Positions 1 to 6,916 of a stretch of DNA of 10,582 nucleotides are shown in pieces (within the stretch, counting starts at the first letter, position 1; every line of letters starts with the position of its first letter). Where the stretch lies: NCBI GenBank assembly GCA_964615765.1, contig CAZTQN010000064.1, positions 1-10,582 of the forward strand, written 5' to 3'. Origin of the DNA: CAZTQN01 sp964615765. GTDB lineage: Bacteria; Planctomycetota; Phycisphaerae; Phycisphaerales; UBA1924. Below the pieces are notes generated by a model. It saw only the letters and a program-made list of their open reading frames with translations. It was not told the origin of the DNA and searched no databases. The position numbers and the translations under genes were made by a program.

Positions 1-2682
1 GGCGGCGACGCCGGCAACATCCAGGACCTGCTCATCGAGCGGGAACTCCAGGATTCCTACCTCACCTACGCCATGAGCACCATCATGGACCGGGCCCTGC
101 CCGACGTCCGCGACGGGCTCAAGCCCTCCCAGCGACGCATCCTCGTCGCCATGAACGACCTCAACCTCCGCCCCGGCAAAAAGCACCTCAAGTGCGCCAA
201 GATCGCCGGCGATACCTCCGGCAACTACCACCCGCACGGCGAGAGCGTCATCTACCCCACGCTGGTCAACATGGGCCAGAACTGGCGCATGCGCACCACG
301 CTGATCGACCCGCAAGGCAACTTCGGCTCCATCGCGCCCGACCCGCCAGCCGCGATGCGCTACACCGAAGCCCGCATGACCCAGGCCGCCGTCGACCTGC
401 TCGACGATCTCAAGCTCGACACCGTCGACCTCCAGCCCAACTACGACGACCGCCTGATGGAGCCCACCGTGCTCCCGGGCAAGTTCCCCAACCTGCTCAT
501 CAACGGCGGCGTCGGCATCGCCGTCGGCATGGCCACCAGCCTCGCGCCCCACAACCCCGCCGAGATCTTCGACGCCATCGTCCGCGTCCTCGAACGCCCC
601 GACATCCCCCTGCAGGAACTCATGCAGGACCACGTCGAAGACGGCAAGCTCGTCCGCCTCGGCGTCAAAGGCCCCGACTTCCCCACCGGCGGGCTGCTCC
701 TCGGACGCTCCGGCATCGTCGAGGCCTACGCCACCGGCCGCGGCAAGGTCACGCTCCGCGGGCGCGTCCGCTCCGAACCCATCCCCGGCTCCAAAGACCG
801 CCACCAGCTCGTCATCGAGCAGATCCCCTACAACCTCGGCCTCAAGACCCTGATCGAGAGCGTCTCCGCCGCCATCGAGGCCGACCGCATCGTCGACATC
901 TCCGACGCCCGCGACGAATCCAGCTCCAAGAGCCCCGTGCGCGTGGTCATCGAACTCAAGAAGGGCGCCGACCCCGCCGTCGTCGAGAAGCAGCTCTACG
1001 AGTACACGCCGCTCCAGCAGACCTTCAGCATCCAGAACATCGCCCTGGTCAACCGCCAGCCGCGCACGCTCAGCCTCATCGAGCTGATCAAGTACTACAT
1101 CGAGCACCGCGTCGTCGTCATCCGCCGTCGCACGGCGCACCTTTTGGGCGAAGCCAAGAAGCGGGCCCACCGCCTCGAGGGCATGATCTTCGCCGTCTGC
1201 GACATCGACGAGGTCGTCCGCCTCATCCGCTCCAGCCGCACACGCGCCGAAGCGATCGACAAGCTCGCCGCCCGCGCCTTCCGCATCCCCGACACCCACC
1301 CCTTCGCCCCCAAGATCCCCGCGCGCCTGCTGGACCAGGTCCGCCGCGCCGAGGCCGGCGGCAGTGGGGGGGTCAACCTCACGCGCGTCCAGGCCGAGGC
1401 GATCTGCGACATGCGCCTCAGCCAGCTCGTCGGGCTGGAGATCGAGCGCCTGGTCGAGGAATACCGCCAGGTCGTCGCGCAGATCGAGGACTTCGAGGAC
1501 ATCCTCGCCCGCCCAGAGCGCGTCGCCGCCATAATCAAGGCCGACTGCGACGAGATGAAGGCGCGCTACACCGCCGCCAAGTTCCCGATGGAGGCCAAGA
1601 CCTCGCTCTGCGAGCGCCGCACCGAGATCCAGGACGCCGGCGAGCACGACGCGTTCTCCATCGCCGCCCTCATCCAGGTCGAGGACATGGCCGTCACCAT
1701 CTCCCACCAGGGCTACGCCAAGCGCGTCAAGCTCAACACCTACAAGCAGCAGGGCCGCGGCGGCAAGGGCATCATCGGCGGCGCCACCAAGGAAGACGAC
1801 TTCATCGAGCACATGTTCGTCGCCAGCACGCACGACGACCTGCTCTGCTTCACCAACACCGGGCGCGTCTTCAAGATCAAGGTCTACGAACTCCCCGAAC
1901 TCCCGCGCACCTCCAAGGGCCGCGCCATCGTCAACCTCATCGACCTCCGCGAGGGCGAAACCGTGCGCGGTTTCCTCCCCGTCAAGAACTTCGAGGAAGG
2001 CAGCCACTACCTCTTCTTCGTCTCTGCGCAGGGCATCGTCAAGCGCACCCCGCTGAAGGACTACCGCAACGTCAACAAGTCCGGGCTCATCGCCGTCGGC
2101 CTCAAGGACGGCGACCGCCTGCTCGACTGCGTCCTCACCACCGGCTCGGACGACATCCTCCTCGCCACCGCGCAGGGCATGTCCATCCGCTTCAACGAGG
2201 ACGACGCCCGCGCCATGGGCCGCTCCGCCGCCGGCGTCAAGGGCATCGAACTCGAAGACAGCGACGAGGTCATCGGCGTCGTCGCCATCCCCATGCGCGG
2301 CTCGCCCGACGAGGACCGCCGCTCCTGGGACACCGTCGACCCCTCCGTCTGCCTGCTCACCATCTCCGAGCGCGGCTACGGCAAGCGCACGCCCGTCGAT
2401 GAATACCGCGTGCAGCCCGAGACCGGCAAGCCCCGCAGCCAATCCCGCGGCGGCAAGGGTCGCGTCGATATCGACGCCAGCCAGCGCAACGGCCGCTCCA
2501 TCGCCGCCATCGGCGTCCGCGCCAGCGACGACGTCGTCGTCACTACGCGCAACGGCATGACCGTCCGCATGCCCGTCGCCGAGATCCGCGAAACCGGCCG
2601 CGGCACCCAGGGCGTCCGCGTCGTCAAGGTCGAAGACGCCGACAGCGTCGTCGCCGCCGCCCCAGTCCCCGCCGGCGAGTAA
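1..2682 (+). CDS. gyrA: DNA gyrase subunit A (5' partial)
   Basis: Breakage-reunion subunit of the type IIA topoisomerase that introduces negative supercoils with GyrB. The frame is open from base 1 and already shows the conserved N-terminal motif (IQDLLIERELQDSYLTYAMS), so the true start is upstream and the ATG at 73 is internal. In window numbering, the quinolone-resistance-determining region (YHPHGES, QGNFGS) spans about residues 76-106, followed by AMRYTEARM with the catalytic tyrosine at residue 121 (codon 361-363). The tower/coiled-coil region ends near residue 500, and the C-terminal pinwheel starts near 560. A GyrA box-like motif (QQGRGGKG, 1747-1770) and a second QSRGGKG (2440-2460) favour GyrA over ParC. 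The visible 893 residues are near full length for GyrA. It ends at TAA and converges with the minus-strand cluster 33 nt away. Proline replaces the usual Asp/Glu of the quinolone region (codon 256-258). The only real alternative is a ParC-type paralogue. Confidence 0.95.
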   Translation, partial: GGDAGNIQDLLIERELQDSYLTYAMSTIMDRALPDVRDGLKPSQRRILVAMNDLNLRPGKKHLKCAKIAGDTSGNYHPHGESVIYPTLVNMGQNWRMRTTLIDPQGNFGSIAPDPPAAMRYTEARMTQAAVDLLDDLKLDTVDLQPNYDDRLMEPTVLPGKFPNLLINGGVGIAVGMATSLAPHNPAEIFDAIVRVLERPDIPLQELMQDHVEDGKLVRLGVKGPDFPTGGLLLGRSGIVEAYATGRGKVTLRGRVRSEPIPGSKDRHQLVIEQIPYNLGLKTLIESVSAAIEADRIVDISDARDESSSKSPVRVVIELKKGADPAVVEKQLYEYTPLQQTFSIQNIALVNRQPRTLSLIELIKYYIEHRVVVIRRRTAHLLGEAKKRAHRLEGMIFAVCDIDEVVRLIRSSRTRAEAIDKLAARAFRIPDTHPFAPKIPARLLDQVRRAEAGGSGGVNLTRVQAEAICDMRLSQLVGLEIERLVEEYRQVVAQIEDFEDILARPERVAAIIKADCDEMKARYTAAKFPMEAKTSLCERRTEIQDAGEHDAFSIAALIQVEDMAVTISHQGYAKRVKLNTYKQQGRGGKGIIGGATKEDDFIEHMFVASTHDDLLCFTNTGRVFKIKVYELPELPRTSKGRAIVNLIDLREGETVRGFLPVKNFEEGSHYLFFVSAQGIVKRTPLKDYRNVNKSGLIAVGLKDGDRLLDCVLTTGSDDILLATAQGMSIRFNEDDARAMGRSAAGVKGIELEDSDEVIGVVAIPMRGSPDEDRRSWDTVDPSVCLLTISERGYGKRTPVDEYRVQPETGKPRSQSRGGKGRVDIDASQRNGRSIAAIGVRASDDVVVTTRNGMTVRMPVAEIRETGRGTQGVRVVKVEDADSVVAAAPVPAGE

Positions 2683-2685
2683 CCC

Positions 2686-2700
2686 CGGCCTGCGCGGCCG
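2686..2700 (+). terminator. Short GC hairpin between convergent genes
   Basis: Just after the gyrA stop codon there is a perfect 5-bp inverted repeat (CGGCC / GGCCG) with a 5-nt loop. No T tract follows on either strand, so it is not a canonical intrinsic terminator. Its place in the 33-nt gap between two convergent transcription units makes a weak bidirectional terminator or 3'-end stabilising hairpin plausible. The assignment rests on position and symmetry only. Confidence 0.35.
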
Positions 2701-2704
2701 CTCC

Positions 2705-2732
2705 CCTCTGACCCCTCACCGCTGACCTCTAT
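2705..2732. repeat. C-rich heptanucleotide repeat, copy A
   Basis: Four degenerate 7-nt units read in order on the plus strand: CCTCTGA, CCCCTCA, CCGCTGA, CCTCTAT. The same heptad family, including the exact 12-mer CTGACCTCTATC, recurs at 8337-8385. This copy overlaps the 3' end of the [2Fe-2S] protein gene: its stop codon (2716-2718) and last few codons lie inside the repeat. Confidence 0.6.
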
Positions 2733-3135
2733 CGCCTTCCCAACGCGTCTCGCGCGGCGTCATCTCCCCGCCGTCCGACGCCGAGTCCGCCGCGCCGCCG
2801 CCCGCCATCGCGCTCTCGCGCTGCTCGCCCGCTTGCCCCGGCTGTCCCTGCGCTTCTTCGCGCCGCGCTTCGTTCATGATCCGCGCCACCGCCCCGGGCC
2901 GCATCACGCGGAACGCCGTCTGCCCGTTCGAGAGCATCACCCGGATGTACGGCTCGCACATGCGGCACGACGACGCGCACCGCGTCAGCCGCTGCAGCTG
3001 CCGAAAGTTCAACCCATCCCGCACCGCGATGGTGTGCAGGTGTTCGAACGAGAGATTCAGGCAGATACACCGCGTAACGGACATGTCATTCCCGGAGACG
3101 TGGTCGTCCAGCGTGAGTCCGTCTTCATTATCCAT
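2716..3135 (-). CDS. BFD-type [2Fe-2S] ferredoxin-like protein
   Basis: Protein of 139 aa. The core (residues 20-70) carries Cys at 23, 25, 57 and 60, the C-x-C...C-x2-C pattern of bacterioferritin-associated ferredoxin (BFD) domains. The 32-residue step between the second and third Cys matches E. coli Bfd, as far as I recall that sequence. An extra Cys sits at 53. Such domains bind a [2Fe-2S] cluster and pass electrons, or serve as small modules beside larger redox or metal-handling enzymes; the partner is unknown here. No signal peptide or membrane segment is seen, so it is probably cytoplasmic. After residue 85 the chain turns into an Ala/Gly/Glu/Arg-rich tail whose last codons come from a heptad repeat. 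The ATG at 3135 is chosen because a strong purine-rich ribosome site (GGAGGGGGAGG) ends 7 nt before it; an internal ATG at 3084 is the alternative. It is the last gene of the riboswitch-headed cluster, 74 nt after the prepilin-like gene. I see no convincing promoter in that gap. Confidence 0.85.
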   Translation of the reverse strand: MDNEDGLTLDDHVSGNDMSVTRCICLNLSFEHLHTIAVRDGLNFRQLQRLTRCASSCRMCEPYIRVMLSNGQTAFRVMRPGAVARIMNEARREEAQGQPGQAGEQRESAMAGGGAADSASDGGEMTPRETRWEGDRGQR

Positions 3136-3209
3136 CGGTCCGCCTCCCCCTCCAAGTCGACAACGGTGTGAATTGCAATGTCGAATACAGGATCTTCTTG
3201 TATGGAAAA

Positions 3210-4154
3210 TCACTGATCGTCGTACAGCGCGTTGCTGTCCGACGGCGACATCCACCCGATCCCGAAATCTCCCGCGCGGGCCGGGTACACGCCGCTCGAC
3301 CATGTTTCGCCGAGCTTTTCCACACTCCCGTGCCCGTCGAGCCACGCCGTCGCCGCCCGCCCGCCCGTCCCCGCGCCCGCCCCTCCGCCCGACCCGCTCG
3401 CGTGCCGAAAGTGCGTGCTCGGGTCCGTCCGCGACCCCGGACGCTCCGGCCAGAAGACAGGCTCGATGAACGAATACTCACTTACTCCGGCGACGCGATT
3501 CCCGTCCGCGATCGCGCCGTCGGCGAACGCGATCGTCCGCGCGGGGGACGCGAACGTCCACCGCGGCCCGCCGGTCTGATCCGTCACCACGCGGTACACC
3601 ATCTGCCCCGTCGCCGGGTCCACGCCCGCGCCGGCGCGCCGCGTGCCCACGAACGCGTTGTTGTACCCGTACCCGCCCGCCGAGCGTTCGAAGCCGACGC
3701 GCTGCCGCGTCAGCGCCGCGGCGACGGCCGCAAACTCCGGGCACGTCCGCACAGCGCGGCTGACGCCCGCCGCGCCCCCGCTCACGCCCGTGTCCCCGTT
3801 GATGTACGCCGTCAGCGCGCCGCCCTCCGCCGCAAACGCCCCGCTCACCGGGTCCCGCGCCCCGTGCCAGCGCTGCATGTTGCTCGCAAAGTCCGCCGCG
3901 CCCGGCGCGTACAGGTCACTGTGCTCGCCCGCGTACACGTCGAGCGCGAGCACCAACTGCCGCGCGTTCGAGAGGCACACCGACAACCGCCCCGCGTCCC
4001 GGGCCGAGCCGAGCGACGGCAGCAGCACGCCGATCAGCACCGCGACAATCGCGACGACGATCAGCAGTTCGATGAGCGTGAACGCGCACGCGGCCCCCGC
4101 CGCGCCGGCGCCGCGCTCGTTCCGCCGCGGGGTTGTCCGGTCATCTCGCCGCAT
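3210..4154 (-). CDS. Prepilin-type protein with H-(X)n-DG end
   Basis: Protein of 314 aa with a type IV prepilin / type II pseudopilin N-terminus: a short basic leader (residues 1-24), then FTLIELL at 25-31 with Glu at mature position 5 and a hydrophobic helix to about residue 47. A prepilin peptidase would cut before Phe25. The residue before the cut is Ala24 rather than the common Gly. The rest resembles the large planctomycete family of prepilin-like proteins with a globular domain: CPEF at 138-141, GYGYNNAF at 161-168, TIAFADG at 207-213, then H251 and WLDGHG at 271-276, a stretched form of the H-x9-DG signature with a Gly-rich insert between. The ATG at 4154 is the first possible start, because an in-frame TGA lies 9 nt upstream; AGGAGG sits 14 nt before the ATG, a long spacing. 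It begins 36 nt after the surface-protein gene, consistent with one operon. The specific role is unknown; a surface or pseudopilus-associated protein is likely. Confidence 0.85.
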   Translation of the reverse strand: MRRDDRTTPRRNERGAGAAGAACAFTLIELLIVVAIVAVLIGVLLPSLGSARDAGRLSVCLSNARQLVLALDVYAGEHSDLYAPGAADFASNMQRWHGARDPVSGAFAAEGGALTAYINGDTGVSGGAAGVSRAVRTCPEFAAVAAALTRQRVGFERSAGGYGYNNAFVGTRRAGAGVDPATGQMVYRVVTDQTGGPRWTFASPARTIAFADGAIADGNRVAGVSEYSFIEPVFWPERPGSRTDPSTHFRHASGSGGGAGAGTGGRAATAWLDGHGSVEKLGETWSSGVYPARAGDFGIGWMSPSDSNALYDDQ

Positions 4155-4190
4155 GCCGCTTCACCGCGCCTCCTGTCCGTCGCCCGCCGT

Positions 4191-5360
4191 TCAACCCGCG
4201 AAGTACGCGCTGAGGAAATCGAACAGGTCCTGCACGGTGGTCGCGCCCGAGGCGTTGAAGTCGGCCCCGCCGTCTTCACCCGCTCCGGCGAACCAGTCGC
4301 CCAGGAAATCAAAGATGTCCTGCACGCCGCGCGAGCCGTCGACGTTCCAGTCCGCCGAGTACGTGGGCGTGACATCCGCTACCGCCGACACCTCCGTCGA
4401 TGTTTCGCCGAGGAGCGCGTCCGCGCGGTCAAGACCGGTCGTGATCCGGATGAAATCAAACCGGTCCAGCCCGGCCGGCGCCCCCGTCGCCGCATCGACG
4501 GCGTCCGCGATCGCAAACCCGCTCCCGCCGCCCGCGCCCGGCGAGATCCCCACCGCGCGCGGATCATCCGCCCGCGTGTAAAACGCCAGCGGCGTGATCA
4601 ACGGATCATCCACCACATCGTCCGCGTCCGTATCGCCCAGCCGCACCGTCGGCGACAGATCCGCGTACCCGTACGCCGCCTCGCCGCTCCCACTGGCGAC
4701 CAGCACCGAACTCAGCGGGAACGCCGCGCCCGGCAGCGCGAAGGCGCTCACGCTCCACACGCCCGTCCGCCCCGGCGGCACGTGCAGCGGGTTCAAGCTC
4801 GCCGCGTCGTACGTCTTCACCGTTCGCGCGATCGGCGGCGACAGGTGCGACCCACGCACCACATACCACGCGTCGTCCGCCACGCCGTTCTGATTGTCAT
4901 CGCGCGAGATCTCGATCACCCCCGGCTCGACATACCGCCGCGCCCAGTCACCAACATAGAACCCGTTGCCATACACGATCGCGTCGACGCCGAAGCGGTT
5001 GTGCCGGTTCCGCCACACGGGCCGATCAAACCCGAGCGTGATCGTCCCGCCGAACCCGCCCAGCGAGACCGTCTTGCTGTTGTCCGCGACCAGGAGCCCG
5101 CCGAAGAACCCTGTCCCGCTCGGCGGCGGCCCCAGCGCCCGCGACGGATCGCTGTACACGCCGTTCTGCACGAACTGCCCCGGCGCCGGCTCAAACGCCA
5201 GCACGCGGGCCGCGAACTGCCCGCCCGCGTGGGCCACACTCGCGACCGCGATCGCAGTGATCGCCGCGAGCACGCCCGCAACGCCGCCAATCTTCACACG
5301 CCCCAGGCCGGCGGCGCACCCGCGCCGCCGGCCATCGCTGTTCATCCGTGCGTCGCTCAC
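4191..5360 (-). CDS. Secreted 'PAPGQF' surface protein with two dockerin-like modules
   Basis: Protein of 389 aa. A basic N-terminus plus a hydrophobic stretch (residues 24-42) ending AHA-GG (43-47) forms a signal peptide. The main domain (about 50-335) contains FEPAPGQF (56-63), VSLGGFGGTITLGFD (98-112), VDAIVYGNGF (125-134), EPGVIEISRDDNQNG (145-159) and FDFIRITTGLD...GETSTEV (301-324). I recall this motif set from uncharacterised 'cell surface protein' entries of Bacteroidetes and planctomycetes, some of them in B12-related loci. The C-terminus holds two EF-hand/dockerin-like modules (337-359 and 367-389), of the form D-x-N-x-(D/S)-G followed by VQD(I/L)FDFL. Such modules may bind calcium or serve in anchoring. 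The start is GTG at 5360, overlapping the upstream TGA by 4 nt (GTGA), which points to translational coupling; a GGGGGTGA stretch precedes it. An ATG at 5345 is the alternative. Function is unproven; a surface ligand-binding role is inferred from the riboswitch. Confidence 0.8.
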   Translation of the reverse strand: MSDARMNSDGRRRGCAAGLGRVKIGGVAGVLAAITAIAVASVAHAGGQFAARVLAFEPAPGQFVQNGVYSDPSRALGPPPSGTGFFGGLLVADNSKTVSLGGFGGTITLGFDRPVWRNRHNRFGVDAIVYGNGFYVGDWARRYVEPGVIEISRDDNQNGVADDAWYVVRGSHLSPPIARTVKTYDAASLNPLHVPPGRTGVWSVSAFALPGAAFPLSSVLVASGSGEAAYGYADLSPTVRLGDTDADDVVDDPLITPLAFYTRADDPRAVGISPGAGGGSGFAIADAVDAATGAPAGLDRFDFIRITTGLDRADALLGETSTEVSAVADVTPTYSADWNVDGSRGVQDIFDFLGDWFAGAGEDGGADFNASGATTVQDLFDFLSAYFAG

Positions 5361-6439
5361 GCCGTCACCCCCGCGCTCGCCGCGCCGCGGCGTCGCCGCA
5401 TCGCCACCACGCCGCCCAGCGCCAGCACCGCCGCCCCCGTGGGCGACGGCACGGCGTAGCGATACACCGTCCCGCCGCTCGACACCAGCACCTCGTCCGT
5501 CACCGGGTTGTAGCGGATTCCGTAGAACGCGGCGCCCGCGGGGCTCAACCGCAGTTCCGACGCGTCCGGCGCGGGCCCGCCGCCCGCAATCGCCGCGGCG
5601 ATCGCGCCCGCGTCGATCACCGCCGCGTATCCGAAGTCTCCGCCCGCTTGCCCGCCGCCGACGAGCAGGTTGCCCGCCCCATCAAACCCGAGCGAACTGC
5701 CCGACAGCGCGTCCGCGACCAGCGTGCCCGCGGAGAACGGCGTCGCCGTCGTCGCGCTCAGCAGCCCGGCCAGGTCAAACGCACGCACGTTGCCGGTCAG
5801 CGCCGGGTCGCCCAGGCTGAAGCCCTCGCCCGTAAACAGCCGCCCGCCGCGGATCGCGACCCCGCCCGACGCGTCCGGCCCGCTGATCACGCTTGTCGCC
5901 GTGCCCGCGTTGACATCCAGCCGCGACACCCGTGACGACGCGAACCCGCCCGCGACCATCAGCGTGTTATCGCCCGCCCACGCCGCGCTGAAGTTCGGCG
6001 CCGCGATGAACGTCGTCGCCGACACCGTCCCGCTGGAAAGACCGGCCGCTTGCACAAAGTGCACGCGTCCCTGCGCCTCGTTGTCGCCGATCGCGATCGT
6101 CTGCCCGCTCGGGCTGACGCGCACGAACCCGGCCCCGAAGTTCCCGAACGGCCCGGCGAAGATGGTCCCGTCGACCGCGCCGATCCCCGTGAACACGCTC
6201 CCGTTCACCGTCGACTGCCGCACGATCTGCCCGTCACTCAAGACGCCCACCACCCGCCCGTCGGGTCCGATGTCCCACGCCAGCCCGCTGGGCGTCGTGA
6301 ACGACCCGACCAGCGTGTACGACGGCACGCTCGCGCTCGCCGAGCGCTCGCCGCCGCCGATACCCACGCACACACCCGCCGCCACCGCGCCCGCGGCGAT
6401 CGCCCGCGCGCTTGCCATCCGATTCATCACTCGACGCAT
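5357..6439 (-). CDS. Exported beta-propeller-like protein with PEP-CTERM-like tail
   Basis: Protein of 360 aa and first gene after the cobalamin riboswitch. The N-terminus has basic residues and a hydrophobic segment (about 11-28) followed by SASAS, a likely signal peptide. The body (40-330) has repeated short beta-strand blocks such as PSGLAWDIGPDGRVVGVLSDGQIV, VRVSPSGQTIAIGD, LGFDGAGNLLVGGG and YGIRYNPVTDEVLVSSGGTVYRY, with about 40-50 residues between the blocks. This fits an NHL/YncE-like beta-propeller. The C-terminus (VPSPTGAAVLALGGVVAMRRRRG, 330-352) has the Pro-rich signal, hydrophobic helix and Arg cluster of PEP-CTERM-type sorting signals. The ATG at 6439 is chosen over upstream in-frame starts (to 6529) because GGAAGG sits 10 nt before it (6450-6455) and it opens directly into the signal peptide. 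Function is unknown; by analogy with beta-propeller corrinoid-binding proteins of Bacteroidetes (BtuG) it could bind a corrinoid, which is inference. Confidence 0.8.
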   Translation of the reverse strand: MRRVMNRMASARAIAAGAVAAGVCVGIGGGERSASASVPSYTLVGSFTTPSGLAWDIGPDGRVVGVLSDGQIVRQSTVNGSVFTGIGAVDGTIFAGPFGNFGAGFVRVSPSGQTIAIGDNEAQGRVHFVQAAGLSSGTVSATTFIAAPNFSAAWAGDNTLMVAGGFASSRVSRLDVNAGTATSVISGPDASGGVAIRGGRLFTGEGFSLGDPALTGNVRAFDLAGLLSATTATPFSAGTLVADALSGSSLGFDGAGNLLVGGGQAGGDFGYAAVIDAGAIAAAIAGGGPAPDASELRLSPAGAAFYGIRYNPVTDEVLVSSGGTVYRYAVPSPTGAAVLALGGVVAMRRRRGAASAGVTA

Positions 6440-6674
6440 GCTGACACAACCTTCCGCACTTCGTGCCGAATCGCGCGGCACGGCCCCGGACCTGTTTGGC
6501 CCTCGCGGCGGGTGGGTTGATCGCGTCAAGAGTTGGCCAAAGGCCCGGCTCGCGGACGCCCACGCGGGCGACCTTCGCCTGCCTCACCGCCGGAGCACGC
6601 GGTGCCAACGCTCGACGCCCCAGATCGCGAGGGCGCACCGAACTCACGCCGTGCTTCCGAGCACGACGCGGCTC
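6440..6674 (-). other. Leader between riboswitch aptamer and first gene
   Basis: About 235 nt with no credible gene. A 6-bp hairpin (6650-6665, CGTGCT/AGCACG around a CGGA loop) lies just 3' of the aptamer. Near the gene, two hairpins cannot form together: GTGCCG/CGGCAC (6463-6481) and GCAC-GAA-GTGC (6456-6466). The second one abuts the GGAAGG ribosome site at 6450-6455. No G+C stem followed by a U run is seen, so control of translation start seems likelier than transcription termination. The folds were found by eye. Confidence 0.45.
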
Positions 6675-6891
6675 CCGGCAGGTCTTCCGGCTCGGGGTGA
6701 TCCGGGCTCCGCCTTCCCGCCTTCCCGGTGCGTTGTCCGCACCCGTCGGCAGTGGCGCTCCTGAGCCCGGGACCAGCATGCCTGTCGCATGCTGGAACAC
6801 CCGTTACGGCGGCGCGTCCGCGGTGGATTGGTCGCTGCACTTCGCCAGCAACGTACCACGCTTCCCTTTTCAGCCCGTTCATCCTGACCGG
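6675..6891 (-). promoter_or_regulatory. Cobalamin riboswitch (AdoCbl/B12 aptamer)
   Basis: Read 5' to 3' on the minus strand, the diagnostic elements of the B12 aptamer occur in order. The P1 5' arm CCGG-U-CAGG lies at 6891-6883. GAAAAGGGAAGC follows at 6871-6860, then a GCGGACGCGCCGCCGTAACGG block around 6803-6823. A 9-bp hairpin (CCAGCATGC, 5-nt loop, GCATGCTGG) follows, then the invariant GCCACTG (6756-6750) and GGGAAGGC (6726-6719, repeated at 6718-6711). The 'B12 box' CGAGCCGGAAGACCTGCC (6694-6677) comes last. The 3' arm CCUG-CCGG (6682-6675) pairs with the 5' arm, leaving one bulged U. The order and spacing match my memory of the E. coli btuB leader. Such elements normally switch off the downstream genes when adenosylcobalamin or a related corrinoid is bound. 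It stands about 19 nt after the predicted transcription start and 235 nt before the propeller gene. Confidence 0.93.
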
Positions 6892-6916
6892 ATGCTCGGG
6901 CACCTTGAGCGAGTTC

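Noticed and set aside
192..2402. 736-codon open frame on the plus strand inside gyrA
   Set aside because: Its composition is almost all Arg, His, Pro and Ala, and it lies wholly within gyrA in another frame.
3136..3209. Possible terminator or promoter in the AT-richer gap before the [2Fe-2S] gene (ATACA/TGTAT at about 3185-3203)
   Set aside because: Only a 5-bp dyad with no U run, and no convincing -35/-10 pair, so it is not listed as a feature.
3168..5459. Long 763-codon open frame on the plus strand
   Set aside because: It is extremely Arg/Pro/His-rich and opposes three minus-strand genes with clear signal peptides and family motifs. It is a GC-rich antisense shadow.
6463..6481. Intrinsic terminator as the riboswitch expression platform
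   Set aside because: There is a hairpin, but no U tract follows it; it is described instead as a possible translation-level structure.
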